DNA of 64,000 bases from JAIOQJ01 sp963718635 (GCA_963718635.1 OY970367.1:5952001-6016000); one strand, 5' to 3'. Shown: positions 26,386-37,153, counted from the stretch's first letter. Notes: generated from the sequence alone by a model not told the origin. Program-made: numbers and translations.

Positions 26386-29300
26386 TCTCTCGAATACGAC
26401 GACGAGCGATCGTGCTGTGGGTACCTTGGGTGGTGATGCAGGCTTTACGTTACAGACCACATATACAGGCATCGCTGCCAATCAAGATCGCTCGGCGACT
26501 AGTCTCAACAACACGAATTGGTTCATCGCCGATAAGGGGGGCCTATACACCAACAACGCCACAACCCCAAGTCTCTCGACCAACATACTGGTCACCAAAA
26601 GCTTTGGCGGCACAGTTTACGTGGCTTCCACTGCGGCCACTGCAGCAGCCGTTTCAACGGTGTCCAGCCCAACCGCGAGCAGTCTCACCGGATTGCCCGG
26701 TTTAACGATAGGCGCCGACACAAAAATCCAAGACTTTTACCTGGTGCAGTCAGGAAGCAGCGGGGCAAACTATGACCTGCTTTATACGCTTGATTCGACG
26801 AGCAAGCTGAACAAATTTTCGTTGGTGGGCGGGAGCTGGACGGCCAACGGCACATATACATTGCCTTCCGCCGGACTCGCCTTGATTGCGGCCAACAATG
26901 GCAGCGGCGGGACATACCTCTACGATACCACTGCCACCAAGCTGCTCGAATTCCACGACACTGCCGGCTACAACGCAACGATAAATATAACCACGGCAAA
27001 CAACGTAACCTTATACACGGCTACGGGAACCAACGTTCTGAAGGGCCTCGACTTCGTCCCGCAGGCGAACGTTGCAACGACGACGGCTATCACTTCGGTG
27101 TCGCCGACCACGCAGGCTGTTGGCAGTCCCGTCACTTTCACGGGGACAGTCACAGCTGGCTCTGGCGCAGCACCCACAACCGGAACCGTGTATTTCTACA
27201 ACGGCGGCACGAGTGGCACGCTTTTGGCCACCGCTACTACCGCGAATGAAACCACGAGCGGCGCGGTGGGCACATTCACCGTGTCGACATCGAGTCTCGC
27301 TCCCGGCACGTATTCTAACATTCAGGCATTTTATGTTGCTGGCACGGGCTTTATCAGCGGTAATTCCGCCGTTTATGGTTCGTCGCTCACGATTAGCGGC
27401 CCGACGGCGCCGACGATCACCAGCGGCACGAACACGGCCTTCACCGCCGGCCAGTCGAACACTTTTAGTGTGACGGCCTCCGGTACCCCTACGATCACAT
27501 TCACCGAGACTGGCGCTCTGCCCAATGGCGTGACTTTGACTTCGGCCGGTGTCCTTAGCGGCAACCCTGCAGCAGTGGCGCAGACAACCGCGTACCCGAT
27601 TACGATCACCGCGCATAACTCGGGTTCGCCCGATGCCACGCAGGCCTTTACCCTCTACGAACTGCCTGCGGCTTCGACGCCCGTCGCATTCACGCCGGGA
27701 AATATCCTGGTTTATCGTGTCGGCGATGGCGGTACGACCTACGGCAGTGCGGGGACCGGCGGCAGCGCCGGCGGCGTGGCCGCGAAAATCTTCCTCGATG
27801 AGTACAAGCCTGCCGGCGTCTTCGTCCAGAGCGTCGCAGTCCCGGCAGCCGCTTCGGGCGGCAGCCTCGCCACCGTGGACAGCATTAGCTCGAGCTCCGA
27901 CGGGATGTTGAGCCTTGCGGCCGATGGCCATTCGGTGGTATTCACCGGCTACAACGCGGCCGTCGGAACCACAGGCATCACCAGCTCTTCTAGTTCCACT
28001 GTGGCACGCGTCATCGGCACTGTCAACGCAGCCGGCGTGGTGACAACTAACACAACCACGACGGACTACAGCGGGAACAACATTCGCAGTGCGGCCACCG
28101 TTGATGGGCTGGAGTTCTGGACATCCGGCAACAGTGCCAGCACGGTAGCCGGCGTTCGTTACGATGGTCAGCCGAACGCCGCTGGAACAACCACAGGCGT
28201 CACCAACACGTCCAACACGCGCAGTGTTGCCGTCATCAATGGCCAGCTCTACTTCAGCACGACCACGGGGCCAGGGACTTCGGGCTACAATGTCGGCCCT
28301 GGCGTCTACGCCACCGCCACACCATTGCCGACCAGCACTCCGAGCAGCACGACTGATAGCAACCTCATCGGGGCTTCGCCCTCCCCGGATCAGTTCACCA
28401 TCGTCGATATGGACGGCTCCGGAACTTTGAGTTCGGGTGACCGGCTTTACTATGTGGACGATACCAGCACTTCGGGCACGGAAGGCCTCTATAGGGCCGA
28501 CTATAACGGTTCCTCGTGGGGCACGCCTGTATTGGTTGCGTCCGGCATCACCAGTCTTGAAGGCCTGACCGGCAAGGTTAGCGGCGGCGCAGCCCAGCTT
28601 TTCGCCACCAACACCAACACCTCGTTCGGAACGACCACATCGTTTTCGACAACGCTCTATACGTTGACCGACAATAATGCCACGCCGACCGCTGGCCTTA
28701 GCTGGACCTCACTCGACAGTTTCTCGAACGCCGGTTCCACGGCTGCTCCGATCGAGCAGTTCCGCGGCGTTTCGATCGTGCCTAAAGCGGTCGGACCGAC
28801 GCCCGATAATGTAACGCTGACTCCTTCTGCGGGCTCATCCGTCTTCGGGGCTACGTCGGTGACATTCACGGCGACGGTGTCGCCGAGCGCGGCAATGGGA
28901 TATGTCAGTTTCGTGAGCGGCGGCCAAACGCTGGCAACGGTCGCTGTTTCGGGCGGTCAAGCTGTATGGAACTCTTCACCCACCGACTTGCCGGTCGGCA
29001 ACGACACGGTAACCGCCTATTACGATGGCGACGGCACCTACAAAGCCAACTCGGGTTCGACTTCGGTCTCGGTCACGGGCGGCACAGCCCCGGCTATCAC
29101 CAGTCCGAACACCGCGGGCGTCGTAACCGGCCAGAGCGGCACCTTCCAGGTGACGGCCACCGGCAATCCGACGACGTTCACCTACGGTCTAACGGGAAGT
29201 CCTCCTAGCTGGGTTACCATCAACTCGTCCACCGGCGTGCTCTCATTTAACGCGCCGACAGGCATCACGACGCTGACGCCTTACACGTTCAATGTCACGG

Positions 29301-31879
29301 CTTCCAATGGCGCGAACCCGGTCGCAACCCAGAGTTTCACCCTGTCCGTTACGGCCAACACCTTTATTCCAGGAGATCTTGCTGTATTGCAGCTTGCCGC
29401 CACTGGGAACAACACGACTGGGTCGGTCGTGGAACTGGCGCCGTTCTCGAATCAATCGAGTCCCATTCAGACCGTCGGCATCGGCTCGACGGGGACCAAT
29501 GCGATTCGCCTCAGCGACTCCGGGACGAGCGGTTTCCTATCCGACACGAGCGATCAATCGCTGCTGTCGTTCGCCGGTTACAACACGACGAACTCGACCG
29601 TGACCGACTTGGCCACATTGACGACGGCTAACGCCCGTGCCGTCGGAACTTTCGATTACAACGAAAATTTCAACCTGCCGACGACTTACACGGAATCGGT
29701 TAGCGGAAATCAGAGCCGCTCGGCAACTAGCGTCAACGACACGAATTGGGCCATCACGGATAAAGCCGGCCTGTTTACAAATAACGCGACGGCTAGCAGT
29801 CTCAGTCCGACTGTGAACATTCTGGGCAGTAGGTCCTTTGGTGGCACGATTTACATCAGCTCCGCAAAAGCGGCGGCCGGCGTCTCAACTGTATCGGGCC
29901 CGACGGCGACCGGTCTCACATCGCTGCCGGGGTTGCCGGCCGATTCCACCATCCAAGACTTCTACCTGCTCCAGTCCGGCAACAACGGACCGACCTTCGA
30001 TGTCTTGTACACGCTGGACCAAGGCGCGACCGTCGCCACGATCAATAAGTTTTCGCTCGTGAGCGGAAGCTGGGTCTCCAGTGGAAGCTATGCGTTAACG
30101 ACGAACGCCACGTCGATGATTGCCCAGAACAACGGCACGGGCGGCGCGAACTTGTATGTCGTGACGACGGCCCAAGCCGCGGACAACAGCGTCGTCGAGC
30201 TAGCCGATACTGCGGGCTACAATGCGGCCATCAACGTCACGGGCACACCCGTCACGTTGTACACCGCCACTGGGACCAGCACGCTTAAGGGCATTGCACT
30301 CGCTCCGCTCGCCCCGACGACGATGACGGAAACGTTGTCAACCAACAGTGTCACGCCCGGCAATGCCGTTACTTTTACTGCCCATATCACCTCTCCGAGC
30401 GGACTTAACTCTGGCGTCGTCTACTTCATCGACGCGACGACGGGCACCGTGTTGAACACAAACGCGGGCAGCGCGATCACCAATGGCACGGCTAGTTTCA
30501 CGACCAGCAGCCTGGCGTTGGGCGTGCATAACGTCTATGCCTATTACGCTGGGACGACAACGATCGCCAACGCTCAAACGGCCGCACAGCAAGTCGCAGT
30601 CACCGGCACCAACACGAGTGCGACAACGATTAGCTCGGCCCCCAATTCCTCGACGTTGGGGCTGAATGTCACCATTACCGCGACCGTCAGCGGTTCGGCC
30701 GGCAACCCGATGGGTCCGGTGGACTTCTACGACGGCAGCACTTTGCTCGGTCAAGGGACGCTCGGCACCACGGGCGGGCTGACGACGGCCACCTTCTCGA
30801 CCACCAGCCTTGCCATCGGCATGCATCCGCTCTCGGCCGTTTACAACGGCGATACGACTTATCGGCCCAGCAGTTCGACGAACACGGACTCTCAGGTTGT
30901 TAATGCGGCAGCCACGGTCACAACTATCAATGATGGTTCGACAAATGCTTACGGCACCGTAGCCGCAGGCAGCTCGGTCAACTTCACAGCGACCGTAGTC
31001 GGCAACGGCTTGAATGGTTCGCCGACCGGTTCGGTGCAGTTCTACGAGGATGGCATAGCCGTTGGCTCGCCGGCAACTCTGTCCGGCAGCGGCAACACAT
31101 ACACCGCAACCGGAAGCATCGTCATCGGCCAGTCGGGAGTACAGACGGGCGGCATCAACGGCAGTCATCTCATCACCGCCGCATACTTGGGGAATAGCAG
31201 TTACGCGACTGTCACGAACGCCTTGCCTTGGATCGAAACCGCCAAACAGAACTTTGGCATCGGCGATCTATTGGTACTCGACCGGCCGAACCAGGCGAGC
31301 AGCGCCGCTCAAATCGTTTCCATCAAGGAATACACGCCTTCTTCAACTTCTTCGACGCTGGTGCAGACAATCTACTTGCCCGACCAGAATGGCACATCGC
31401 CTTCGGGTGCTCTAAACGCCACGACCAACACTTTTGGCCTAAGCGGCCATGCAGGAACTGAAGGCGCTTTGGGGCTTTCGGGCAATCAGTCGCTGGTGTC
31501 TTTGTTTGGATTCAACCTGCCTATCGGCACGGCGGGGGCTACCAGCACGAGTTCGGCAACCAACGCCCGTACAGCCCTGAGCATCGACAACGCCGGCAAT
31601 ATCGATTCGAGCACCACTATCAAAGTGCCTACCAATGACGCTTTCCTTAATCCGCGAGGAGCCGTCTCCATAGATGGCAAGCAGTTCTATGTAGTGGGCG
31701 ACGCGACAGCTACTACCTCAGGAATCGCACTGGCCACGGAGGGCACGCTCAATAATCCGCCTACCTCGATCGGCACCAGCGCCTCGCCCAATGGTCTTGG
31801 CACGGAAGGCTACGGCGCCGAAATCCTCGGCGGCCAGCTCTATATCAGCACCGGCGCAACTGGCGCATGCCCCGATTGA
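26342..31879 (+). CDS. Giant secreted protein 1, central part: propeller-like blocks and Ig-like repeats
   Basis: About 1,830 meaningful residues from near 26380. It contains two copies of a block that runs GNNTTG..(V/I)ELxP...TDLA and INKFSLVSGSWxxxGxYxL (about 26.14-27.06 and 29.36-30.33 kb), likely beta-propeller repeats. Between and after them are putative-Ig (ITSGTNTAFTAGQSNTFSVTASGTPT) and Ig-like Big_3_5 domains (VTFTATVSG...GPVDFYDGSTLLGQGTL...AVYNGDTTYRPSSSTN). It is Thr/Ser/Gly-rich, as is typical of extracellular repeats. The frame ends STGATGACPD at 31879; a shift at GGCGCATGCCCCG leads into the next entry. Likely role: surface adhesion or cell-wall scaffold. Confidence 0.8.
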   Translation: MRSARTTRQTLRQTDLSNTTTSDRAVGTLGGDAGFTLQTTYTGIAANQDRSATSLNNTNWFIADKGGLYTNNATTPSLSTNILVTKSFGGTVYVASTAATAAAVSTVSSPTASSLTGLPGLTIGADTKIQDFYLVQSGSSGANYDLLYTLDSTSKLNKFSLVGGSWTANGTYTLPSAGLALIAANNGSGGTYLYDTTATKLLEFHDTAGYNATINITTANNVTLYTATGTNVLKGLDFVPQANVATTTAITSVSPTTQAVGSPVTFTGTVTAGSGAAPTTGTVYFYNGGTSGTLLATATTANETTSGAVGTFTVSTSSLAPGTYSNIQAFYVAGTGFISGNSAVYGSSLTISGPTAPTITSGTNTAFTAGQSNTFSVTASGTPTITFTETGALPNGVTLTSAGVLSGNPAAVAQTTAYPITITAHNSGSPDATQAFTLYELPAASTPVAFTPGNILVYRVGDGGTTYGSAGTGGSAGGVAAKIFLDEYKPAGVFVQSVAVPAAASGGSLATVDSISSSSDGMLSLAADGHSVVFTGYNAAVGTTGITSSSSSTVARVIGTVNAAGVVTTNTTTTDYSGNNIRSAATVDGLEFWTSGNSASTVAGVRYDGQPNAAGTTTGVTNTSNTRSVAVINGQLYFSTTTGPGTSGYNVGPGVYATATPLPTSTPSSTTDSNLIGASPSPDQFTIVDMDGSGTLSSGDRLYYVDDTSTSGTEGLYRADYNGSSWGTPVLVASGITSLEGLTGKVSGGAAQLFATNTNTSFGTTTSFSTTLYTLTDNNATPTAGLSWTSLDSFSNAGSTAAPIEQFRGVSIVPKAVGPTPDNVTLTPSAGSSVFGATSVTFTATVSPSAAMGYVSFVSGGQTLATVAVSGGQAVWNSSPTDLPVGNDTVTAYYDGDGTYKANSGSTSVSVTGGTAPAITSPNTAGVVTGQSGTFQVTATGNPTTFTYGLTGSPPSWVTINSSTGVLSFNAPTGITTLTPYTFNVTASNGANPVATQSFTLSVTANTFIPGDLAVLQLAATGNNTTGSVVELAPFSNQSSPIQTVGIGSTGTNAIRLSDSGTSGFLSDTSDQSLLSFAGYNTTNSTVTDLATLTTANARAVGTFDYNENFNLPTTYTESVSGNQSRSATSVNDTNWAITDKAGLFTNNATASSLSPTVNILGSRSFGGTIYISSAKAAAGVSTVSGPTATGLTSLPGLPADSTIQDFYLLQSGNNGPTFDVLYTLDQGATVATINKFSLVSGSWVSSGSYALTTNATSMIAQNNGTGGANLYVVTTAQAADNSVVELADTAGYNAAINVTGTPVTLYTATGTSTLKGIALAPLAPTTMTETLSTNSVTPGNAVTFTAHITSPSGLNSGVVYFIDATTGTVLNTNAGSAITNGTASFTTSSLALGVHNVYAYYAGTTTIANAQTAAQQVAVTGTNTSATTISSAPNSSTLGLNVTITATVSGSAGNPMGPVDFYDGSTLLGQGTLGTTGGLTTATFSTTSLAIGMHPLSAVYNGDTTYRPSSSTNTDSQVVNAAATVTTINDGSTNAYGTVAAGSSVNFTATVVGNGLNGSPTGSVQFYEDGIAVGSPATLSGSGNTYTATGSIVIGQSGVQTGGINGSHLITAAYLGNSSYATVTNALPWIETAKQNFGIGDLLVLDRPNQASSAAQIVSIKEYTPSSTSSTLVQTIYLPDQNGTSPSGALNATTNTFGLSGHAGTEGALGLSGNQSLVSLFGFNLPIGTAGATSTSSATNARTALSIDNAGNIDSSTTIKVPTNDAFLNPRGAVSIDGKQFYVVGDATATTSGIALATEGTLNNPPTSIGTSASPNGLGTEGYGAEILGGQLYISTGATGACPD

Positions 31880-33686
31880 GCAAGTCGGTACGGGCCTGCC
31901 CGCCGGACCAGCGACGTTGACCCCGCTCCCCGGCTTGGCTGCTGCCTATCCTTCGCAAACCAATATTAAACCAGCCCCCTATGGCTTTTTGCTCTTCAAT
32001 CACGCGAACGGGACTTCCGTCAATCCGGATACCCTGTACGTTGCCGACCAAAATTACGGCTTGTTGAAGTTCTACTTTGACGGCACGAACTGGAATTTCC
32101 TGTCCGAGAAAGTAAACGGCAATGCCGGCTCGACTTTCGAAGGATTGACTGGGTACGAGACTCTTAGCGACCCCAATAACGGGAACATGCCGTCGTTCAC
32201 ACTGTACGCGACTTCGGCAGCAAGCGGGGCCAACCCGACTAACCAGCTCTTAGAGTTCACCGACAACTCGGCGTACAACGACTTCCTCACCACTGGCAAC
32301 TTCACGCTGATCGCCACAGCCACGAACTCGACCGACTCCTTCTCCGGTCTGACCTTCGTGCCGCTGAACACGACCACAACTTCGGTGGCTTCGAACCACA
32401 ATCCAAGCGTTTCGGGGCAATCGGTCGTCTTCACCGCGACTGTCAACGATACCACCGGCACATATATGCCGACCGGTACGGTGACATTTACTGTCGACGG
32501 TGTGGCTCAAACACCTGTCAACCTTAGCGGCAGCGGCACGACCGCAACTGCCGCGCTCACGGGCAACTCGTCGCTAAGCGTTGGCAACCACACTGTCACG
32601 GCCGTTTACAACGGAGACAGCAATGACGGCACAAGCGTGTCGGCGGCGCTGTCCCAGGTGGTGCTTGCTACCACGAACACCACCCTGACCGACAACGGCC
32701 CGAACCCGTCGAGCGTCGGCGGCGCGGTAAGCTTCACCACGACGGTGAGCGGTGGAGCATCGATCAGCGGCGAAACGGTGCAGATCGAAGACGCCAGCAA
32801 CGGCAACGCGGTGGTCGCCACGCCGACGTTGTCCGGTGGAACCGCCAGCTTCTCGATCTCGACTCTCACGGCCGGAACTCACAACCTGTTCGCGGTCTAC
32901 ACCGCCGATCCGACTCACGCGGGCAGCCAGTCGAGCCAAGTGAGCCAGGTGGTTAGTGCCGGCGTCGCGCCGACAGTGACGAGTGTGATGGTGAATGGGG
33001 TGAAAGTGGTTGATGGTTTGGGGACGACCGAGAATTTGGCGGGTCAGAACTCGGTGGTAGCGAATCTGCTGGTGACGTTCAACGAAGCGGTGACGCTGGA
33101 TTCGAATGCGTTCACGTTGGCAGCGTTGCCGGTATCGGGGACGGGGAATCCGGGAACCATATTTGTGGGTGGAGGCAACCAGCCTTATCAGGGGAATGTG
33201 GCCATCAGCGTTCATGCGGTCACCAGCACCGGCGCCGCGACGAGTTCGCCGTCGCAGTATTACGAGATCAACTTTACGGGAGCGGGGTCGGACTATGCGA
33301 CGGACGTCGCGATCGGCAACAGCGTAACGACGTTGGACGGCAACGCGACGGCGGTGATTAGGGACGGGGTGTTCAATCTGACGACGGCGGCGGGAGCGGT
33401 TCATGCGAACGGCCAGACGATGGCGTCGAGCAACACGAACACGTTCTGGAAGATGTACGGCAGCGTAGGCAACGCCAACACGCTTTCGACGACGGCTGGG
33501 GACGGGAATTCGGAAGTGGCCATCAACTCCACCGACGCCGGGGTGTTCCGGACGGCCTTTGGACTCAGCGAGGAATCGGACGGCGGGCCGTTCAATCCGG
33601 CTCTGGATTCCAACCTGGACGGGTTCATCGATGCGACGGACGCATCGCGATTCCGAAACAACTTCAGCAACGACTGGGGCTTCTAA
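31791..33686 (+). CDS. Giant secreted protein 1, C-terminal part with dockerin-like end
   Basis: In-frame sequence starts near 31868 (PIEQVGTGLPAGPATLTPLPGL) and continues propeller-type and Ig-like repeats (LSVGNHTVTAVYNGDSNDGT, LTAGTHNLFAVYTADPTHAG). From 32940 the shared C-terminal cassette begins: APTVTSVMVNGVKVVDG, NLLVTFNEAVTLDSNAF, then a dockerin/EF-hand-like end with AINSTDAGVFRTAFGLSEESDGG and ALDSNLDGFIDATDASRFRNNFSNDWGF, where D-x-N-x-D-G-x-I-D can bind Ca2+. Total reconstructed protein (25999-33686) is about 2,560 residues. The dockerin-like end may attach the protein to a partner or to the cell surface. Confidence 0.8.
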   Translation: MVLARKATAPKSSAASSISAPAQLAHAPIEQVGTGLPAGPATLTPLPGLAAAYPSQTNIKPAPYGFLLFNHANGTSVNPDTLYVADQNYGLLKFYFDGTNWNFLSEKVNGNAGSTFEGLTGYETLSDPNNGNMPSFTLYATSAASGANPTNQLLEFTDNSAYNDFLTTGNFTLIATATNSTDSFSGLTFVPLNTTTTSVASNHNPSVSGQSVVFTATVNDTTGTYMPTGTVTFTVDGVAQTPVNLSGSGTTATAALTGNSSLSVGNHTVTAVYNGDSNDGTSVSAALSQVVLATTNTTLTDNGPNPSSVGGAVSFTTTVSGGASISGETVQIEDASNGNAVVATPTLSGGTASFSISTLTAGTHNLFAVYTADPTHAGSQSSQVSQVVSAGVAPTVTSVMVNGVKVVDGLGTTENLAGQNSVVANLLVTFNEAVTLDSNAFTLAALPVSGTGNPGTIFVGGGNQPYQGNVAISVHAVTSTGAATSSPSQYYEINFTGAGSDYATDVAIGNSVTTLDGNATAVIRDGVFNLTTAAGAVHANGQTMASSNTNTFWKMYGSVGNANTLSTTAGDGNSEVAINSTDAGVFRTAFGLSEESDGGPFNPALDSNLDGFIDATDASRFRNNFSNDWGF

Positions 33687-33703
33687 AGCCGATGTCGGTG
33701 AAG
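32940..33703 (+). repeat. C-terminal cassette, copy 1 (near-identical to 40519-41279)
   Basis: About 760 bp, from GTGAGCCAGGTGGTTAG through the stop codon and ~20 bp beyond, match the copy at 40.5 kb base for base. I see one substitution (ATG to GTG at about 32988) and a 2-bp indel after the stop. Sequence outside the cassette is far more diverged. Confidence 0.9.
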
Positions 33704-33808
33704 CTGCGCAACGCAAGATACCGGACGGTTAGCATCGACGCAGAATTCTGATTTCTTAACTCGGGGGCAAGTTTTTTCTTGCCTCCACCTCATCTTTGGG
33801 AGAGACGT

Positions 33809-34546
33809 ATGATTCGGAAGTTGACGTTTGCAATTGGTATGGTGGTCCTTGCGATCACTTCGCCGGTTCGAGCGGGAGTGACCTACCAGTATGTGACGGA
33901 TCAGACTTCGTACACGGCATCGCCGAACGGCACCGTGACCGCCAATGTGTATTTGGACGAGTTTGTGACGGCCGGTTCCAGCTCGCTCATTGCCCAATAT
34001 GGCGGCCTGGGCGGCGTTGGGTTCAAAATCAATACGGCAACGTCGGGTGCTTTCCCGGCGACTCCTGAAATCACCGGCTCAACGAACCAAACGGGCAATG
34101 GCCAAGTCTTTGCCGGCGCCACGCCTGGCGGCACTTCGACTTTCCCCATGCAGCCTGGGAACACCAACCTGACCGCGTTTAAGTTGCAGGAAGCGTATAC
34201 AGGTCCGTCGGCAACCCCCGCTGGTTCCACGATCTCCTCGGCGACGGTTTCACAGGACACAACCTATCAAGTTCTTCTTGGGACTGTGACATTCAACGTG
34301 GGCACCAACGTGACCCCAACAACTTATACATTGGCCCAACAGTCCGGCACGTCGCAAACGTACTACCAGACATCGCCCACGCCCCCTACCCTCGTTGCTT
34401 CATCCGAGACCTTTACCGTCGCCGCCCAAGCCGCCTCCGTTCCCGAACCGAGCAGCATGATCCTCTGCGGCATCGTCTTCGGCTTCGCTTTCGTTGGCTA
34501 TCGCCGGCGGATGCAAGGCGCCAAGGTGGCCGTGGCAGCGATCTAG
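33809..34546 (+). CDS. PEP-CTERM sorting-domain protein
   Basis: 245 residues from the ATG at 33809 (GGGAGAG upstream). Signal peptide (LTFAIGMVVLAITSPVRAG), a beta-rich Thr/Gly-rich body with cohesin-like strands (TANVYLDEF, GGVGFKINTATSG, YQVLLGTVTFNVGTNV), and the PEP-CTERM tail from about residue 211: VPEP, a hydrophobic helix (ILCGIVFGFAFVGY) and RRRMQ. The tail targets proteins to exosortase/archaeosortase-type processing; no exosortase gene is in the window. It follows giant protein 1 by 122 bp and ends at a strong terminator, so the two may be co-transcribed and work together at the surface. Confidence 0.9.
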   Translation: MIRKLTFAIGMVVLAITSPVRAGVTYQYVTDQTSYTASPNGTVTANVYLDEFVTAGSSSLIAQYGGLGGVGFKINTATSGAFPATPEITGSTNQTGNGQVFAGATPGGTSTFPMQPGNTNLTAFKLQEAYTGPSATPAGSTISSATVSQDTTYQVLLGTVTFNVGTNVTPTTYTLAQQSGTSQTYYQTSPTPPTLVASSETFTVAAQAASVPEPSSMILCGIVFGFAFVGYRRRMQGAKVAVAAI

Positions 34547-34584
34547 GTCTAGTTCTGTTTGCTTACTTTTCCAAATCGCGCCAA

Positions 34585-34616
34585 ACGCGGCGCCTCTTTG
34601 GGCGCCGCGTTTTTTT
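34585..34616 (+). terminator. Rho-independent terminator
   Basis: A perfect 10-bp GC-rich stem, ACGCGGCGCC (34585-34594) with GGCGCCGCGT (34601-34610), has a 6-nt loop and is followed by seven T. It lies 38 bp after the PEP-CTERM stop codon and ends that transcript. Confidence 0.93.
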
Positions 34617-34975
34617 ATGCGCTGATCGGTTGTTCTGCCACCACTATGCCCATCCTAACTGTGGGTTGTCTGACCTACAAACACGTATGCATTTGAGAAA
34701 CAGCTCCCAAATATGTCAATTCGAATTGTGATTCGAAGTGGCATTGATGAAGAGTCCGTTAAAGCGCATCTCTATCGGTTGCAATTGAAATCTGTTTGAT
34801 TACAAATGGATTGCACAGGCAGAACATGTCTCCGTTCTGCCTCTTAGCTAATTTTCAAAATCGCTGTGTGATTGGTCGTGGTATTTGCGCGTACTCGCCG
34901 CGCAACCAGCCGCCGTACTTAGAGTCGCTACCTGGCCGCCTGTTGCATTTGTCGCTTCCCACCTGGAGTTTCGTC
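34617..34975. other. Intergenic region upstream of giant protein 2
   Basis: About 360 bp between the terminator and the start of the second giant gene; it presumably holds its promoter. The frame is open back to 34796, but residues before MLNHLWQK are not conserved with protein 1. No clear motif seen. Confidence 0.45.
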
Positions 34976-37153
34976 ATGCTGAATCACCTATGGCAGAAAT
35001 GGTCTTTTCAATCCAAAGCTAATCGCAAGACTCGTCGCAAACAAGCGGTCGTCAGCCGTGTGAGACTCAATATCGAACAGCTTGAGGATCGGACAGTCCC
35101 CTCGACCACGGTACTCAGCACGTTTCCCCTGCTGACAACTTTCGGGCAAAACGCGTCGCTGACTGCGACAGTCAGCGATGGCGCCAACACTCCGACGACG
35201 AACAACGGCGCCTCAGTTCATTTCTTTGACAACGGCACGCCCATAAGCGGCACGGTGAACTACTCAACTATAGGCAACACATTGCAAGCAATGTTGGTCG
35301 AAAACACTCTTAAGGTCGGAACTCACAACAACATAACGGCCAGCTATAGCGGTGACGGCACTGCCGCCTCAAGCACGACGGCCACCCCCGCAACCGAAAC
35401 GGTCAATTACAAGCCGGGCGATTTAATCGCGAGTCTCGTCGGCACGAATGCAACTAGCACGATCTCCACCATTTCCGAATCGGGTACAACGGCGACGGTC
35501 ACGACTGCAACGCCGCATAATCTCTTAACGGGTCAGGCTGTCACGATCGCCGGCACTTCAATTGCCGGTTACAACACCGCTGCAAACACGACCTATACGA
35601 TTACGGTCACAAGCGGTACCACGTTTACCTTTACCGCAACGGCCGGTTTAGCGGCATCGACGGGCGGAACAGCGGCGCTCGCATTGAACGGCACGGCGGC
35701 TGCGACCGTTCTGCAGGATTACACGGGTTCAACCCTCAATGCCGGCAACACCGTTGCCCTTCCATTGATTGGCAGTTCGGTCGGCATCACAAGCGCAACG
35801 GAATCGGGCACGACAGTGACAGTGACGACCTCCTCAGCTCACGGTTTTAGCGTTGGTCAACAGGTGACCATCGCCGGCGCGGGGCTGAATGGATTTAACG
35901 GCATCTACACCATCGCGACGGCGCCAACGGCTAACACATTTACCTTTATCGACGGTTCTGGCCTCAACACAGCTTCTATCGCAGCAGCGTCTGTTGCCAG
36001 CGGCACTGTCACCATCACAACCGCAACTACTACTGGTTTCACGGTCGGTCAGCAGGTGACCATCGCGGGCATCACCGGGACCGGATACAACGGCACCTAC
36101 ACAATTGCTAGCATCGTTAGCGGCACCAAATTCACCTATGCTGATTCCGGAGCATCTGGGACCGCGACCACCACGGGGGCAACAGCCACGATCTCGTCGG
36201 CCACAGGCGGTACAGCGACTGTCGCAACCAACGCGGTCACGGAGAAGGGCACTGGCGCCGGCGAAGGATACCTCGGAGCCGCTCTTGACGGCCAAACCGT
36301 CGCCATCGCCGGCTACAAACAGCTGCCCGGTTATAGTGTGGGCACGAGCAATTCGGGCGTCAATAACGTGATTGCCCAGTTGAGCCCCAACGGTATAATC
36401 GACACCAGCACGCAGATCAACGCGGCCGATTACAGCGGCGGCTTCACGCCCGCCATTCGTGCCGTTGCTTCTGCAGATGGCGAAGGTTTCTTTGTCGCCT
36501 CGGGTCACTACATCCAGTACGTTCCGTTTGGAAACGCCCCGGGCGTCAGCGTAGGCGTCACCAGCGCCGTTGCCAATAGCACAACATCGGCAACGGTGAC
36601 GACGGCAACGGCCGTGCCCGGACTCGTTGTTGGTTCGACGGTACAGCTGGAAGGGGTTAGCCTTAATACGACCGGATCCACTTCGAATAACTACAACGGC
36701 ACGTTCGTTGTCACGGCAGTCTCGGGCAACAGTTTCAGCTTCGTGACGAGCGGGCTAACTGTCGGCTCATCCGGAAACGGGGCTGGAGGTTCCGCTAATA
36801 TCCCAAGCTCGATCATTCTCAGCAATTTCTACTCGAACCCAACTGCCGTAACCCTCTCGCCCGCGGAACAAATCTATCTTGACGGAAGCGCGGGCGGCAG
36901 CACCGCTACGGGTGTGCCGCCCTTCTCTGGCCCGGTTCCCATCGGAACGGGAGCGCCCGTTACAGGCCAACAGGGTGGCTTGCCGTTGCAAGGGGCCGGC
37001 TTTGTCGATGCGAAAGACCTGTCGGGTGGTTTCCCCAGCCCGAACCAATTCGTAGTCAGTCCGGACGGCAACACCATCTACACCGCCGACAGCCGCGTCG
37101 ATTCGCTTGGCGGTATCGAGAAGTTCGTGCAAAACTTCGCGCATGGAACTTAG
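34976..37153 (+). CDS. Giant secreted protein 2, N-terminal part
   Basis: About 725 residues from the ATG at 34976, preceded by CTGGAG. The N-terminus NRKTRRKQAVVSRVRLNIEQLEDRTVPSTT has the planctomycete export-type motif. An Ig-like domain (VLSTFPLLTTFGQNASLTATVSDG) is followed by propeller-type text (GDLIASLVGTN, TNAVTEKGTGAGEGYLGAALDGQTVAIAGY, TPAIRAVASADGEGFFVASGHYIQYVPFGNAPG). This is interrupted four times by an FCCH-like module, described separately. The frame stops at KFVQNFAHGT; the next entry continues after a frame change between about 37140 and 37190. Likely extracellular. Confidence 0.8.
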   Translation: MLNHLWQKWSFQSKANRKTRRKQAVVSRVRLNIEQLEDRTVPSTTVLSTFPLLTTFGQNASLTATVSDGANTPTTNNGASVHFFDNGTPISGTVNYSTIGNTLQAMLVENTLKVGTHNNITASYSGDGTAASSTTATPATETVNYKPGDLIASLVGTNATSTISTISESGTTATVTTATPHNLLTGQAVTIAGTSIAGYNTAANTTYTITVTSGTTFTFTATAGLAASTGGTAALALNGTAAATVLQDYTGSTLNAGNTVALPLIGSSVGITSATESGTTVTVTTSSAHGFSVGQQVTIAGAGLNGFNGIYTIATAPTANTFTFIDGSGLNTASIAAASVASGTVTITTATTTGFTVGQQVTIAGITGTGYNGTYTIASIVSGTKFTYADSGASGTATTTGATATISSATGGTATVATNAVTEKGTGAGEGYLGAALDGQTVAIAGYKQLPGYSVGTSNSGVNNVIAQLSPNGIIDTSTQINAADYSGGFTPAIRAVASADGEGFFVASGHYIQYVPFGNAPGVSVGVTSAVANSTTSATVTTATAVPGLVVGSTVQLEGVSLNTTGSTSNNYNGTFVVTAVSGNSFSFVTSGLTVGSSGNGAGGSANIPSSIILSNFYSNPTAVTLSPAEQIYLDGSAGGSTATGVPPFSGPVPIGTGAPVTGQQGGLPLQGAGFVDAKDLSGGFPSPNQFVVSPDGNTIYTADSRVDSLGGIEKFVQNFAHGT

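Noticed and set aside
27011..27931. A 306-residue minus-strand frame inside giant protein 1
   Set aside because: It has no start context or domain content, and the plus-strand repeat protein explains the DNA.
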